From positions 3,338,001 to 3,402,000 of the forward strand of contig NZ_CP074349.1 in assembly GCF_018343775.1 (NCBI RefSeq): a DNA stretch of 64,000 nt, given 5' to 3'. How positions within the stretch are numbered: position 1 is the stretch's first letter; every line of letters starts with the position of its first letter. This document shows positions 44,589-54,100 of the stretch, piece after piece. The stretch is from Pseudomonas cichorii. Lineage in GTDB: Bacteria > Pseudomonadota > Gammaproteobacteria > Pseudomonadales > Pseudomonadaceae. Position numbers and translations under genes: made by a program. Below the pieces are notes generated by a model. The model had not been told where the DNA came from and made no database searches. It worked only from the letters and a program-made list of their open reading frames with translations.

Positions 44589-45341
44589 ATGCCATTTTCC
44601 GATTACAAAACCGCGCTGGTCACGGGCGCATCTTCCGGCATCGGTGCCGCTGTGGTTGAGCGTCTGTGCCAGGAAGGTATCGAAGTTCACGCGCTGGCCC
44701 GCAGTGCCGACAAGCTGGCCGATCTGGCGGCACGTACTGGCTGTATCGCCCACGCAATCGATGTCACCGATCTGGCCGGGCTGACGGCACTGTTCGGGCA
44801 ATACAACTTCGACATTCTGGTCAACAACGCCGGCGTCGACCGTCCGGGCTCGATCCTGAAGGCTGACGCCGAGGGCATCGACTTCCTGATCGACGTTAAC
44901 CTGCGTGCCGTGCTGCATCTGGCACGCCTGGCCTTGCCGGGCATGGTCGAACGCGACAGTGGCCATATCATCAACATCAGCTCGATTGCCGCCGCTTATA
45001 ACTTTGGCGGTAACTCGACCTACCACGCCACCAAGGCGGCGGTGAGCATGCTGTCTCGCCAGTTGCGCATCGATGCCTTCGGCAAGCGTGTGCGGGTCAC
45101 CGAGATCTGTCCGGGCCGGGTCGCCACCGACATCTTCGCCCACGTACATGGCGACTCAGAAGAAACCTACAAGCGCTTCGTCGAAGGTTTCGAGCTACCC
45201 GTCGCCGCCGATATCGCCAATGCCATCGCCTTCGCGATTGCCGCGCCGGTGTCCATGAACATCGGCCATATGGAAATCACCCCGACGCTGCAAGTGCCTG
45301 GCGGCCTGTCCACTGCACGCCCACAGGACTATCAGGGCTGA
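44589..45341 (+). CDS. short-chain dehydrogenase/reductase
   Basis: A 250-residue SDR oxidoreductase, NAD(P)-dependent. The cofactor motif TGASSGIG is near residue 11, NNAG near 82, the catalytic Ser in INISSIAAAY, and the YHATK Tyr/Lys pair near 150. The variant resembles YdfG-type 3-hydroxy acid dehydrogenases (EICPGRVATDIF, then PTLQVPGG at the C-terminus). The ATG at 44589 has AGAGG at 10-bp spacing and is preferred over the in-frame ATG at 44556. It is preceded by the Nac-type promoter and followed by a terminator hairpin before the ABC genes. A 3-hydroxy acid or amino-alcohol substrate is plausible. Confidence 0.88.
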   Translation: MPFSDYKTALVTGASSGIGAAVVERLCQEGIEVHALARSADKLADLAARTGCIAHAIDVTDLAGLTALFGQYNFDILVNNAGVDRPGSILKADAEGIDFLIDVNLRAVLHLARLALPGMVERDSGHIINISSIAAAYNFGGNSTYHATKAAVSMLSRQLRIDAFGKRVRVTEICPGRVATDIFAHVHGDSEETYKRFVEGFELPVAADIANAIAFAIAAPVSMNIGHMEITPTLQVPGGLSTARPQDYQG

Positions 45342-45390
45342 AAGCGTCACCCCCGAGAACAGAACGGATCAATCCGTCACATGCTCCCTG

Positions 45391-45416
45391 GCCGGGCCGG
45401 ACGCCCGGCATTTTTT
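45391..45416 (+). terminator. Rho-independent terminator between the SDR and ABC importer genes
   Basis: A perfect 7-bp stem, GCCGGGC/GCCCGGC, around CGGAC, followed by ATTTTTT. A smaller ACGGAT/ATCCGT hairpin lies just upstream near 45364. No strong new promoter is evident before 45448, so importer expression may depend on read-through. Confidence 0.8.
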
Positions 45417-45447
45417 CTGCCCCTACCCATGCTGATAGGGATTGACC

Positions 45448-46149
45448 ATGAAGCAAGACTTCGATTTAGCCCCGATCCTGCAAGGCGAATACGCCGAGCT
45501 GATCTTCAAGGGCATCGAAATGACGCTGCAACTGGCTTTGTTCGCCTGGTGTCTGGCCATGGCCCTCGCGCTTGTGCTGGTGACCGTGCGCCTGACCGGT
45601 AACAAATACGCCAATCGCCTGGTAGCGGCCTATGTCTCCTACCACCGCAACGTGCCAACACTGGTGCAGTTGATGCTCTGGTATTTCGGCATCCCGACCC
45701 TGCTGTCCAGCTCCACACAAATCTGGCTGGCAGGTTACAACACCGAATACCTGTTCTCGATCATTGCCCTTGGCCTGTGCCAGGCCGCGTATTTCAGCGA
45801 AGACATCCGCAGCGGCCTGCGCGCCATTCCTGCCGGACAGACTGAGGCTTCGCGGGCGCTGGGCATGGGCTACGTGCGCTCGATGCGTTACGTGATCCTG
45901 CCGCAAGGCGTGCGCAACTGCCTGCCGTCGCTGATCAACCATACGGTGCTGTTGTTCAAGAACACCAGCCTGGCCATGGCCATCGGCGTCATGGAGTTGA
46001 CGTACGCAACGCGGGAAGTCGAGAACTACACCTTCCGCACCTTTGAAGCCTTTCTGGTGGCTTCGGTGGTGTACCTGGCCTTTTCGCTGCTGCTGATGGC
46101 CCTCGGTGCCCTGCTGGCCAAGCGATTCAACAAAGCGTTGGCGAGGTAA
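45448..46149 (+). CDS. polar amino acid ABC transporter permease (HisM/GlnP type)
   Basis: A 233-residue inner-membrane permease with about five transmembrane segments. The cytoplasmic EAA loop is TEASRALGMGYVRSMRYVILPQG near residues 131-154. Family text at the N-terminus is FKGIEMTLQLALFAWCLAMA-like, and YHRNVPTLVQLMLWYFGIP follows near 65. The start is ATG at 45448; a TTG two codons earlier is less likely. The second permease begins 6 bp after the stop. The two permeases, ATPase and binding protein make a complete type I importer for an amino acid or derivative. Confidence 0.9.
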   Translation: MKQDFDLAPILQGEYAELIFKGIEMTLQLALFAWCLAMALALVLVTVRLTGNKYANRLVAAYVSYHRNVPTLVQLMLWYFGIPTLLSSSTQIWLAGYNTEYLFSIIALGLCQAAYFSEDIRSGLRAIPAGQTEASRALGMGYVRSMRYVILPQGVRNCLPSLINHTVLLFKNTSLAMAIGVMELTYATREVENYTFRTFEAFLVASVVYLAFSLLLMALGALLAKRFNKALAR

Positions 46150-46155
46150 GCGCAC

Positions 46156-46899
46156 ATGTTCGATATCTTCACGATTCTGCAGCAGAACTGGGCGCTGTTC
46201 CTGATCGGCCAATACCCCCACGGCCCGCTGGGCGGTCTGGCAAGTACTCTGATCCTTGCGGTTCTGGCGCTGCTGTTCGCCTTCCCCCTCGGTCTGTTGC
46301 TGGCACTGGCAAGGACGTCGCCCTGGAAAGCACTGCGCTGGCTCTCGACCGTATGGGTCTATGTGCTGCGCGGCATTCCGCTGCTGATGGTGATCTTCTG
46401 GACCTACTTCCTGGTGCCCTTGATCATCGGGCACAACATCACAGGTTTCACCACCATGCTCTGCACCCTGGTCATTTACCAGAGTGCCTATCTGTGCGAA
46501 ATCATTCGCGGCAGCATCCAGGCGTTGCCGAACGGTCAGTACGAGGCCTCCCGCGCTCTGGGCATGGGCTACATGCGTACCACAGTCTGGGTGATCCTGC
46601 CTCAGGCACTTTATAACGCGCTGCCCAGCCTGCTTAGCCAGTTCATTTCCATCATCAAGGAAACCTCGCTGGGCTATGTGATCAACGTGCAGGAAATAAC
46701 CTTCGCCGCCAACCAGGTGAACAACCAGTTACTGACCAAGCCCTTCCAGGTGTTCTTCATTCTGGCAGTCATTTACTACCTGCTCTGTTTTGGCCTGACC
46801 CATCTGGCCGACTGGCTGGAACGTCGCATCGCCCGCAAGCGCCTGGGCACCACCGTTGCTGCCGTTACCGACAGCCCTTTGCCTACCCCTATCAATTGA
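46156..46899 (+). CDS. polar amino acid ABC transporter permease (HisQ/GltK type)
   Basis: A 247-residue inner-membrane permease that pairs with the preceding one. The EAA loop is YEASRALGMGYMRTTVWVILP near residue 128. The VLRGIPLLMVIFWTYFLVP segment near 72 is typical of the family, and SIIKETSLGYVINVQEITF near 170 precedes the last membrane helix. A soluble charged tail closes the protein. It is spaced 6 bp after the first permease and 13 bp before the ATPase gene, so all are in one transcript. Confidence 0.9.
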   Translation: MFDIFTILQQNWALFLIGQYPHGPLGGLASTLILAVLALLFAFPLGLLLALARTSPWKALRWLSTVWVYVLRGIPLLMVIFWTYFLVPLIIGHNITGFTTMLCTLVIYQSAYLCEIIRGSIQALPNGQYEASRALGMGYMRTTVWVILPQALYNALPSLLSQFISIIKETSLGYVINVQEITFAANQVNNQLLTKPFQVFFILAVIYYLLCFGLTHLADWLERRIARKRLGTTVAAVTDSPLPTPIN

Positions 46900-46912
46900 A
46901 GAGGGCTGACTC

Positions 46913-47650
46913 ATGCGTCCAATGATCATGTTTTCCAACGTCAACAAGTGGTACGGCGAGTACCAGGCCCTGACCAATCTCACGGCCCAGGTGAATACCG
47001 GCGAAGTCGTGGTGCTGTGCGGCCCTTCCGGTTCGGGCAAATCGACCCTGATTCGTACCGTCAACCGCCTGGAAGATATTCAGGAAGGCCAGATCCTGTT
47101 CGACGGGCAAGACGTACACGGCACCGACGCCAACGTGAACCGGCTGCGCAGCCGGGTGGGCTTCGTATTCCAGAGCTTCAACCTGTTTCCGCATTTGTCG
47201 GTGCTGGACAACATCATCCTGTCGCCCACCAAGACCCTCGGGCTAAAAGGCATGGCGGCAAAACAGCGAGCGATGCAATTGCTGGAACGTGTCGGCCTGG
47301 CGCACAAGGCCGGTGCCTATCCCGCGCAATTGTCCGGTGGCCAACAGCAGCGCGTGGCGATTGCCCGTGCGCTGGCCATGGAGCCACCGGTCATGCTGTT
47401 CGACGAGCCCACCAGCGCCCTTGATCCGGAAATGGTGGGTGAAGTGTTGAGCGTGATGAAAGGCCTGGCCAAGGACGGCATGACCATGATGTGCGTGACC
47501 CACGAAATGAACTTCGCCCGCGAAGTCGCTGACACCATCTGGTTCATGGATGCCGGACAGATTCTTGAAAAAAGCGACCCGGAAAGCTTTTTCAGCCAGC
47601 CCCGACACCCGCGCGCACAGCGTTTCATCGCTGACTTGCGTGCCCATTGA
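46913..47650 (+). CDS. amino acid ABC transporter ATPase (GlnQ type)
   Basis: A 245-residue ATPase. Walker A is [11 protein letters not shown] near residue 41, the Q-loop follows [16 protein letters not shown], the signature is [19 protein letters not shown] near 141, Walker B is [17 protein letters not shown] near 163, and the switch His is in [12 protein letters not shown]. This is the GlnQ/HisP class that drives polar amino acid import. The start ATG at 46913 lies 13 bp after the permease stop and after GAGGGC. Confidence 0.93.
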   Translation: MRPMIMFSNVNKWYGEYQALTNLTAQVNTGEVVVLCGPSGSGKSTLIRTVNRLEDIQEGQILFDGQDVHGTDANVNRLRSRVGFVFQSFNLFPHLSVLDNIILSPTKTLGLKGMAAKQRAMQLLERVGLAHKAGAYPAQLSGGQQQRVAIARALAMEPPVMLFDEPTSALDPEMVGEVLSVMKGLAKDGMTMMCVTHEMNFAREVADTIWFMDAGQILEKSDPESFFSQPRHPRAQRFIADLRAH

Positions 47651-47718
47651 TTGGCAAGAACGATTTGCAAGAGCTGCCGCTGGACCGATTACTGATCCTT
47701 AATCTTCTGGAGTTCCCC

Positions 47719-48552
47719 ATGCGTATGAAGCATCTGTTCGCCGCTGTAGCGTTGAGTCCCTTGGCAGTAACCCTGGCCCATGCCGATCAATTGAGCGACA
47801 TCATGGCCAGACAATCCATGAGCTGCGGCGTGTATGCCGACGTTCCGCCCTTCTCCGCACCGGACCCGAAAACCCGTGAGCTGGTGGGCATGGATGTCGA
47901 TCTGTGTACCGCGCTGGCGAAAAAACTGGGCGTGAAGCTGGAGCTCAAGCCGATGTCGGTGGAAGCACGGGTTCCGGAAGTGAAAATGGGCCGCGTCGAT
48001 GTGCTGTTCGCCAACCTGGCCTACACCCAGACCCGCGCCGATCAGATCCAGTTCAGCGACCCCTACTACATCGCCAAGGAAACACTGGTAGTGCATGCCG
48101 TCAACGCTGACAAGGACAAGGCCTTCTTCAAGGGCAAGCGCATCAGCTCCACCAAAGGCTCCACCTCCGAGCAATCGATCCGCATCGCTGGCGCAGTGCC
48201 GGTGACCTTCCAGGACACAGGTTCTGCTTACATGGCCCTGCAACAGAACAAGGTTCTGGGCCTGGTCACCAACACCATGACGGCCATCAAGCTGGTCAAC
48301 CAGGCCAAGGCGTCAGGGGTGGAACTGGCAATCGTCAAAGAGCCAATGGCGCTGGAGCCGATTGGTGCCGGTATGCGCAAAGGTGAGCCCGCGTTCCTGG
48401 CCAAGGTCAACGAGTCCCTGAAAGCCATGGACGACGCAGGCGAAATCGACGCCATCTGGGACCGCTGGATCGGCCCGAACACCGAATACAAGATGGTGCG
48501 CGAAGACAAGGTACAAAGCCTGAGCAGCCTGAAGTTCGACCCATTGCCTTGA
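47719..48552 (+). CDS. periplasmic amino acid-binding protein (family 3)
   Basis: A 277-residue solute-binding protein with a signal peptide (HLFAAVALSPLAVTLAHA). The family 3 signature GMDVDLCTALAKKLGVKLEL is near residue 60, and RVDVLFANLAYTQTRADQIQFSDPYY-type text spans 95-120. It delivers an amino acid or derivative to the two upstream permeases. The ATG at 47719 has CTGGAG at good spacing. The ligand is unknown; from the regulon, 5-oxoproline or a related cyclic or derivatised amino acid is a reasonable guess. A strong terminator follows. Confidence 0.9.
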   Translation: MRMKHLFAAVALSPLAVTLAHADQLSDIMARQSMSCGVYADVPPFSAPDPKTRELVGMDVDLCTALAKKLGVKLELKPMSVEARVPEVKMGRVDVLFANLAYTQTRADQIQFSDPYYIAKETLVVHAVNADKDKAFFKGKRISSTKGSTSEQSIRIAGAVPVTFQDTGSAYMALQQNKVLGLVTNTMTAIKLVNQAKASGVELAIVKEPMALEPIGAGMRKGEPAFLAKVNESLKAMDDAGEIDAIWDRWIGPNTEYKMVREDKVQSLSSLKFDPLP

Positions 48553-48585
48553 TCGATTCATGACCTGGCTCAACACATGAACCCC

Positions 48586-48618
48586 AAACGCCCGGCTTTT
48601 GCAGGGCGTTTCTTTTTT
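48586..48618 (+). terminator. Rho-independent terminator after the amino acid importer operon
   Basis: AAACGCCC pairs with GGGCGTTT around a short loop and is followed by CTTTTTT. Confidence 0.9.
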
Positions 48619-48702
48619 CGGGTTCAGTTATGAAAGCAGAGCCTGTAGCATCCTGTGGCGCGCCTGTATCCAAAACGGCGCAAGACCCGGAGCTTGAGAT
48701 AG

Positions 48703-48891
48703 ATGGCACATTCACTTCAGTATCAGGTATCAGACTCCATTCGTGGTATCGAGACCGAAGTCGGCCGACTGCTTGATCTGGTGACCATGCTCAAGGAAGC
48801 AGGCAATGAAGACCTGGCCGCAAAAGTCAGCCTGCAGGCACACAGACTGCTTGAGGTGGCTGTGGCGTTGAGGATGGCTTTGGCGGGGTGA
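48703..48891 (+). CDS. 62-residue hypothetical protein
   Basis: A small, probably all-helical protein (SDSIRGIETEVGRLLDLVTM, then AAKVSLQAHRLLEVAVALRM) with no signal peptide and no cysteines. The ATG at 48703 follows GGAG at workable spacing. It lies between the importer terminator and the srf operon, about 240 bp from each, and appears monocistronic. I recognise no family. Codon use is like that of its neighbours. Confidence 0.55.
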   Translation: MAHSLQYQVSDSIRGIETEVGRLLDLVTMLKEAGNEDLAAKVSLQAHRLLEVAVALRMALAG

Positions 48892-49042
48892 GTCATGCGA
48901 GGTTAACCACCGCAATAACAGCCAAAAACGCCCTATCGCTGCACACTTCCTCCCCCAGCAATACGCCTTCGACCCGCCAAAACTGCGCGAACAGACCGGC
49001 TGATGATTTGTCATCGCGACCCGGAAACCTTTTGTATAAAAA

Positions 49043-49072
49043 TTGACGTAAACATCACTTTGCCATTACTGT
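49043..49072 (+). promoter_or_regulatory. candidate sigma-70 promoter for the srf operon
   Basis: -35 TTGACG (49043-49048) and -10-like TACTGT (49067-49072) with an 18-bp spacer, about 60 bp before the srfA ATG. The -10 is weak, so activation may be needed. Confidence 0.45.
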
Positions 49073-49132
49073 TGCGCCTTGCGGCAGCGTCATTGCTTAG
49101 CCAACGGATTGAATTACAAGGGAATGTAAAGC

Positions 49133-51130
49133 ATGCAGGCTGCGCTGCTTCGTACGGGCAAAAGTGACGAATTCATCGCTGTAGGCGAAACCGGGCAACC
49201 TGTTTACAAAGCAGCCCTACAGTTGATCGCAGCCCTCACCCGCAAAGATCCCTCCCTGGCCAGATTTCTTGCCGTGCCCAAAAGCAACGAGCAAGGCAGC
49301 GTGATCGACTGGTACAGCCCGGTCCCCGGCGACGTGGTGCCCTGGAGTTCGGCAAGCGAAGACGAGCGCGACGACGCCAGGGCACAACTGCTCCGATTCA
49401 AGGACGCCATCGCAGGCATGAGCAAAGCCTTGGTTCAGGCCGCCAACAAGGATGAGCAAAGAGACCAGATCATCTTTGGAAAATTGCTGGGGCTGATTCC
49501 TCATGCACCTGCCGAAGACTACCTGTATCTGGTCCAGACAACTCGCACTGATACCAACGGCGTTAACGAACCCTGCATACAGCCGGTGCTGACTTTCTGG
49601 GGTTTCGTACAGAGCGAAGCCGACCGGTATCATGACCCGCTATATTTTCTGGCCCAGAGTCCAATCGTCCCAGACATCTCCTCCTCACCAAGTCCGGCAT
49701 CTGCTGCAGATGTGACGAAACCGCAGATTACAACCACATCCGTTACATCTGGCCAGCCTAATCCATTGCTTCGTACGGGCAAAAGTGACGAACTCATAGC
49801 AATGGGTGAAACCGGGCAGGCGGTATACAAATCTGCCTTGCAGCTCATTTCAGCACTCGCCCGTAAAGATCCCTCCCTGGCCAGATTCCTTGCCGTGCCA
49901 AAAAGCAACGAACAGGGCAGTGTGATCGACTGGTATAGCCCGGTTCCAGGCGATGTGGTGCCCTGGAGTTCGGCCAGCGAAGACGAGCGCGACGCCGCAC
50001 GGGCCCAACTGTCCCGTTTCAAGGAAAACATCGCCGCGATGAGTCAGGCGCTTGTGCAGGCGGGTAAAAAGGACGGGCAAAGCGACCAGGCCATCTTTGG
50101 CAAACTGCTGGGACTGGTTTCGCATGCACCAGACGAAAGCTATGTGTATCTGGTCAAGACAACACGCACCAATGCCAGCGGCGATAACGAGTCCTACATG
50201 CAGCCGGTGCTGACTTTCTGGGGTTTCGTAAAAACCGAAACTGATCGTAACCGTGAGCCACTGTACTTTTTGACACAACAGCGAAAGGTTTATGTTCCAT
50301 CACCCGAGTCGACACCTTCTGTAAACCCAGCCACACCCCAGATGACAGCCACTCCTGTTGTGCTGCGCCCTTGGTGGCGTCGCTTCTGGTGGTTATGGCC
50401 ACTGCTGCTCTTGTTGCTGGCCTTGCTGTTATTCGGCCTGCTTCGCGGTTGCTTGCCAACGGCTACGTTGCCTATCGGCGGCCTTTCAGTACCGCCTGCA
50501 GGTATCGCCACAAACACCATCAGTGCAAGTAGCCAGCCAGTAGAGGGCATGGCGCTCAATGGTTCGACACTGTCAGCCAGCAGGGGCACTGTCAGCCCCA
50601 CTCAGCCTCAGACACAGACGACAGAACCAGCAGCGATAGCGCCTGGGCCGACAGCACAGTCTCAAGTCAGCGAAACCGCTGCAACCGAATCCGAAGCCGC
50701 ACCTGAACAGCCAGCAGAACAACCGACAGCCGAAGCCCAGACACCGCAATCCGGAACGCCTGGCGAACCCTTAAGCATTCCGCAGGACACAGGCGAAGGC
50801 CCGGCCTCCTTCCTCAACGGCAACTACCGTGCAGGTGCAGGCATTATGGATGCCAAGACTTCCAGACCCTTGCGCCTCCAGTATGCCTTCGAGAAAGGCA
50901 AGGGCAACGTCACTATCCGCCGTCCTGACGGCGTGTCCTGCACAGGTGCGGTCGATGCCGCCATGAATGGCGGAAGCCTGGGCATCAACAGTCAGGATCA
51001 GGCCAACTGCACCGACGGCAGTCGCTATGACATGCCACAAGTGTCCTGCAAACCGGGTGCCCAAAGCATCGCGGATTGCCAGGGCAACTACGGCAACACT
51101 CAATTCCCCATGTCCATGCGGCGCGAATAA
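49133..51130 (+). CDS. srfA: SrfA-family protein with duplicated N-terminal domain
   Basis: A 665-residue single-pass membrane protein. Two copies of a roughly 190-residue domain (1-185 and 210-390) share long identical stretches such as KDPSLARFLAVPKSNEQGSV and SPVPGDVVPWSSASEDERD. A Pro-rich linker leads to one transmembrane segment near 418-438 (WPLLLLLLALLLFGLL). A low-complexity Pro/Thr/Glu region and a C-terminal domain of about 110 residues with four Cys (NGNYRAGAGIMD, CTGAVDAAMNGG) follow and are probably periplasmic. SrfA, SrfB and SrfC are named from Salmonella as SsrB-regulated factors. ATG at 49133 follows AAGGGA. It is the first gene of the operon. Confidence 0.85.
   Translation: MQAALLRTGKSDEFIAVGETGQPVYKAALQLIAALTRKDPSLARFLAVPKSNEQGSVIDWYSPVPGDVVPWSSASEDERDDARAQLLRFKDAIAGMSKALVQAANKDEQRDQIIFGKLLGLIPHAPAEDYLYLVQTTRTDTNGVNEPCIQPVLTFWGFVQSEADRYHDPLYFLAQSPIVPDISSSPSPASAADVTKPQITTTSVTSGQPNPLLRTGKSDELIAMGETGQAVYKSALQLISALARKDPSLARFLAVPKSNEQGSVIDWYSPVPGDVVPWSSASEDERDAARAQLSRFKENIAAMSQALVQAGKKDGQSDQAIFGKLLGLVSHAPDESYVYLVKTTRTNASGDNESYMQPVLTFWGFVKTETDRNREPLYFLTQQRKVYVPSPESTPSVNPATPQMTATPVVLRPWWRRFWWLWPLLLLLLALLLFGLLRGCLPTATLPIGGLSVPPAGIATNTISASSQPVEGMALNGSTLSASRGTVSPTQPQTQTTEPAAIAPGPTAQSQVSETAATESEAAPEQPAEQPTAEAQTPQSGTPGEPLSIPQDTGEGPASFLNGNYRAGAGIMDAKTSRPLRLQYAFEKGKGNVTIRRPDGVSCTGAVDAAMNGGSLGINSQDQANCTDGSRYDMPQVSCKPGAQSIADCQGNYGNTQFPMSMRRE
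49147..50280 (+). repeat. in-gene tandem duplication in srfA (unit offset 621 bp)
   Basis: The stretch from 49147 and the stretch from 49768 begin with the same GCTTCGTACGGGCAAAAGTG. They stay highly similar over about 500 bp, mostly with silent third-base differences, and the reading frame is kept. Confidence 0.85.
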
Positions 51131-51141
51131 AGGCTGGACCC

Positions 51142-54100
51142 ATGCTGCCAGAACTGACTCAATTTGAAGAAACCGTCCACTTGATCAATGACAGCGGGCT
51201 CCAGTTCATGGACTTCGCGGTCAAGCTTGATCTGCGTAACGAGCCCGCCGGGCGCTTTGCAAGGATGGGCAACACCCTGATCGCACGCCTGTTGCAGAAT
51301 CAGGAAAGCAAACAGTACTTCCACTTCGGCCCGGTGGGCACGGCCAGCCAGTCTGGCGAAAGGCTGGCACAGTCACAGGCTCAGGAACGCCTGATCAGTG
51401 AGGTCGACGACGAAGATCTGACCCTGAGCATGCAGACCAGCCTCAGGCTGCTCGATGGATTATGGTTGCCCGTCCCCTTCTTTCGTTTCCTGCCACCAGA
51501 GCGTTATGACGAAGGCCCGACCAACTGGGCAAGGGCGCGTCTGGTCGAGCTTGAGCAAGCGGATGTAGACGGCAACACTCACCGCCTGACCCTGGCGTTC
51601 GACACCCGCGCCATGGCCTCGGCAGCAGGCATGCAGTACCTGGCGCCGACCCGTGACGACATCAATGCTGGTTCATCTTTCCGTCTGGCGTGCCATGCAC
51701 GCCAGAGCCGCTGGTTTCTGGACCAGAAATGGGTGCAGGACTGGCTGGCGGAAATCTATCGCGAAGGCAACAAACATCGCCCCGGCGAAGACGTCGACGA
51801 GGAACTGGTCGAGCAGCGCCACATTGGTCACTACCTGAACTTGCTGAGCCTGATGGCCCGGCCAATTCCCGAGCAGCGTACCAGCGAGCCCGCACGCATC
51901 GAGGTACCGGAGGTCAAGCTCACCGCCAACGGCGTCGACTCCATCGACCCGCCCATTCCAGTAGATCTGGTGCTGGACGTCGGCAACTCACGCACCTGCG
52001 GCATCCTGATCGAGAATCACGGGCAATCCGGCGACGGGATGAAGCACAACTACATCCTGCAGATCCGTGACCTCGTACGCTCAGAGCGGGTTTACAACCA
52101 ACCCTTTGAAAGCCGGATCGAGTTTTCCCAGGCCGCCTTCGGCAAGGAAAACTTTTCGGTACAAAGCGGTCGCCATGACGCTTTCCAGTGGCCGACCATC
52201 GCCCGCGTCGGAGTTGAAGCCGGACGTTTGTCCGCACGTCGCCGTGGTACCGAAGGCTCGACCGGTCTGTCGAGCCCCAAGCGTTATCTCTGGGATGAAA
52301 ACGCCTACACCCACGGTTGGCGCTTCAACAACTCTTACGTACAGACCGACAACGAGCCCAAAGCCACTGCTGCGCCCTTCTCACACAAGATCACCAAGCT
52401 CGGCCAGGCGTTCTACAAGCTCAAGAACGAGGATGATCGCCTGCCCGCGTTCTCCCCGCAGTATTCTCGCAGTTCGCTGATGACGTTCATGCTCGCAGAG
52501 GTACTGACTCAGGCCTTGTCACAGATCAACAGCCCGGCGCAGCGGACCCGCATGGGCCACACCCAGCGGCCACGCCAGTTGTCCAGCATCACCCTGACCG
52601 TGCCGCCGGGCATGCCGCAAGTCGAGCGCAGTCTGCTCAATGACCGTCTACTGCAAGCCCTGGCGCTGGTCTGGAAATGCATGGGCTGGCACGAAGGCGA
52701 CCTCGACCCGAGCAAGGCCAAAGGCCTGAATTCACCGGTACCGGCGCCACGAGTCCCATTGCCACGAGTAAAAGTGGAATGGGATGAAGCCACCTGTGGC
52801 CAACTGGTTTACCTGTACACCGAAATCCGCGAAAACTTTGCCGGTCATGCCCAGGAGTTCTTCGACACCCTCGCACGCCCGGACAAGGCCAATCGGGAGC
52901 AGATCACCCTGGCCAGCATCGATATCGGTGGCGGCACTACCGATCTGGTCATCACCGATTACGCGCTGGAGCGTGGTGCCGAGCATGCAAGCGGCAGTAA
53001 CGTATCGATCATCCCCGAGCAGCGCTTTCGGGACAGCTTCAAGGTCGCCGGTGATGACATCCTGCTGGATATCATTCAGCGTTTCGTACTGCCGCCGCTG
53101 GAACAGGCACTCAAGGACTTCGGCGTGGTATCGCCACGCTCGCTGCTTTCGCGCTTGTGCGGCGATGAAAGTACCAGTGCTCAGGACGCCATTCTGCGCC
53201 AGCAACTGAACCTGCAAGTGTTCGTTCCCCTGGGCCTGCGCCTGCTCAAGGACTACGAGGCATACGACCCGGAATTGCCAAGCCCGGTCCATGACTACAG
53301 CTTCGCCGAGCTGCTGGAAAAAGACGCGATCAGCGAACGTATCCATGAATACGTGGCAGGTGGCGTACGCCGTATCGATGGTGGCCGTGACGGCTTCGAC
53401 CTGGGCAAGGTCGTGCTGCGCATCGACTTGCCTGCCATTCATCAGGCCTTCCTCAAAGGCCAGATCAACCTGAGCAAGATTCTCGATGCCCTGTGCGAAG
53501 TGGTGTTCCAGTACCCTTGCGACGCACTGCTGCTGACCGGTCGACCATCGCGCCTGCCGGGCGTACAGGCTTACATACGCCGCAAGGTGCCGCTGCCACC
53601 GGGACGCATCGTGCCCATGAACGGTTATCGCACCGGCGGCTGGTACCCGTTCCACCGCAATGGCCAGATCGACGACCCCAAGAGCACGGCTGCCGTGGGT
53701 GCCATGCTGTGCCTGCTCAGCGAACAGCGCAAAGTGTCGAACTTCTATTTCAGCGTTGGCCGTCTCAAGCCGTACTCGACCATGCGCCATATCGGCAAGC
53801 TGGACGAAAACAATCTGGTCATCGACCACGACATGCTCTACCGGGACGTGATCAAGAGCGACGCCCAGGGCAATGAGTTCCTGCAACTGCACGAACCGCA
53901 ACTGGAAGGTCCACAACTGCGGGTACTGGGCAAGACCCGTCTGGGTTATCGCCAGTTGAATGCAGAACGTTGGGTCGCGGCACCGCTGTACCTGATCGAA
54001 CTCACCGAGCGCGGCACTCGCAAACTGGTGGGCAAACCCACAACCGACGGTAAAGAAGCCTGCCTGCTGTTGCGCTTTCGCGTAGAAAGCGCCGACGCAG

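Noticed and set aside
49147..50280. CRISPR-like or mobile repeat array in srfA
   Set aside because: There are only two long units, in frame and coding, which is a domain duplication and not an array.
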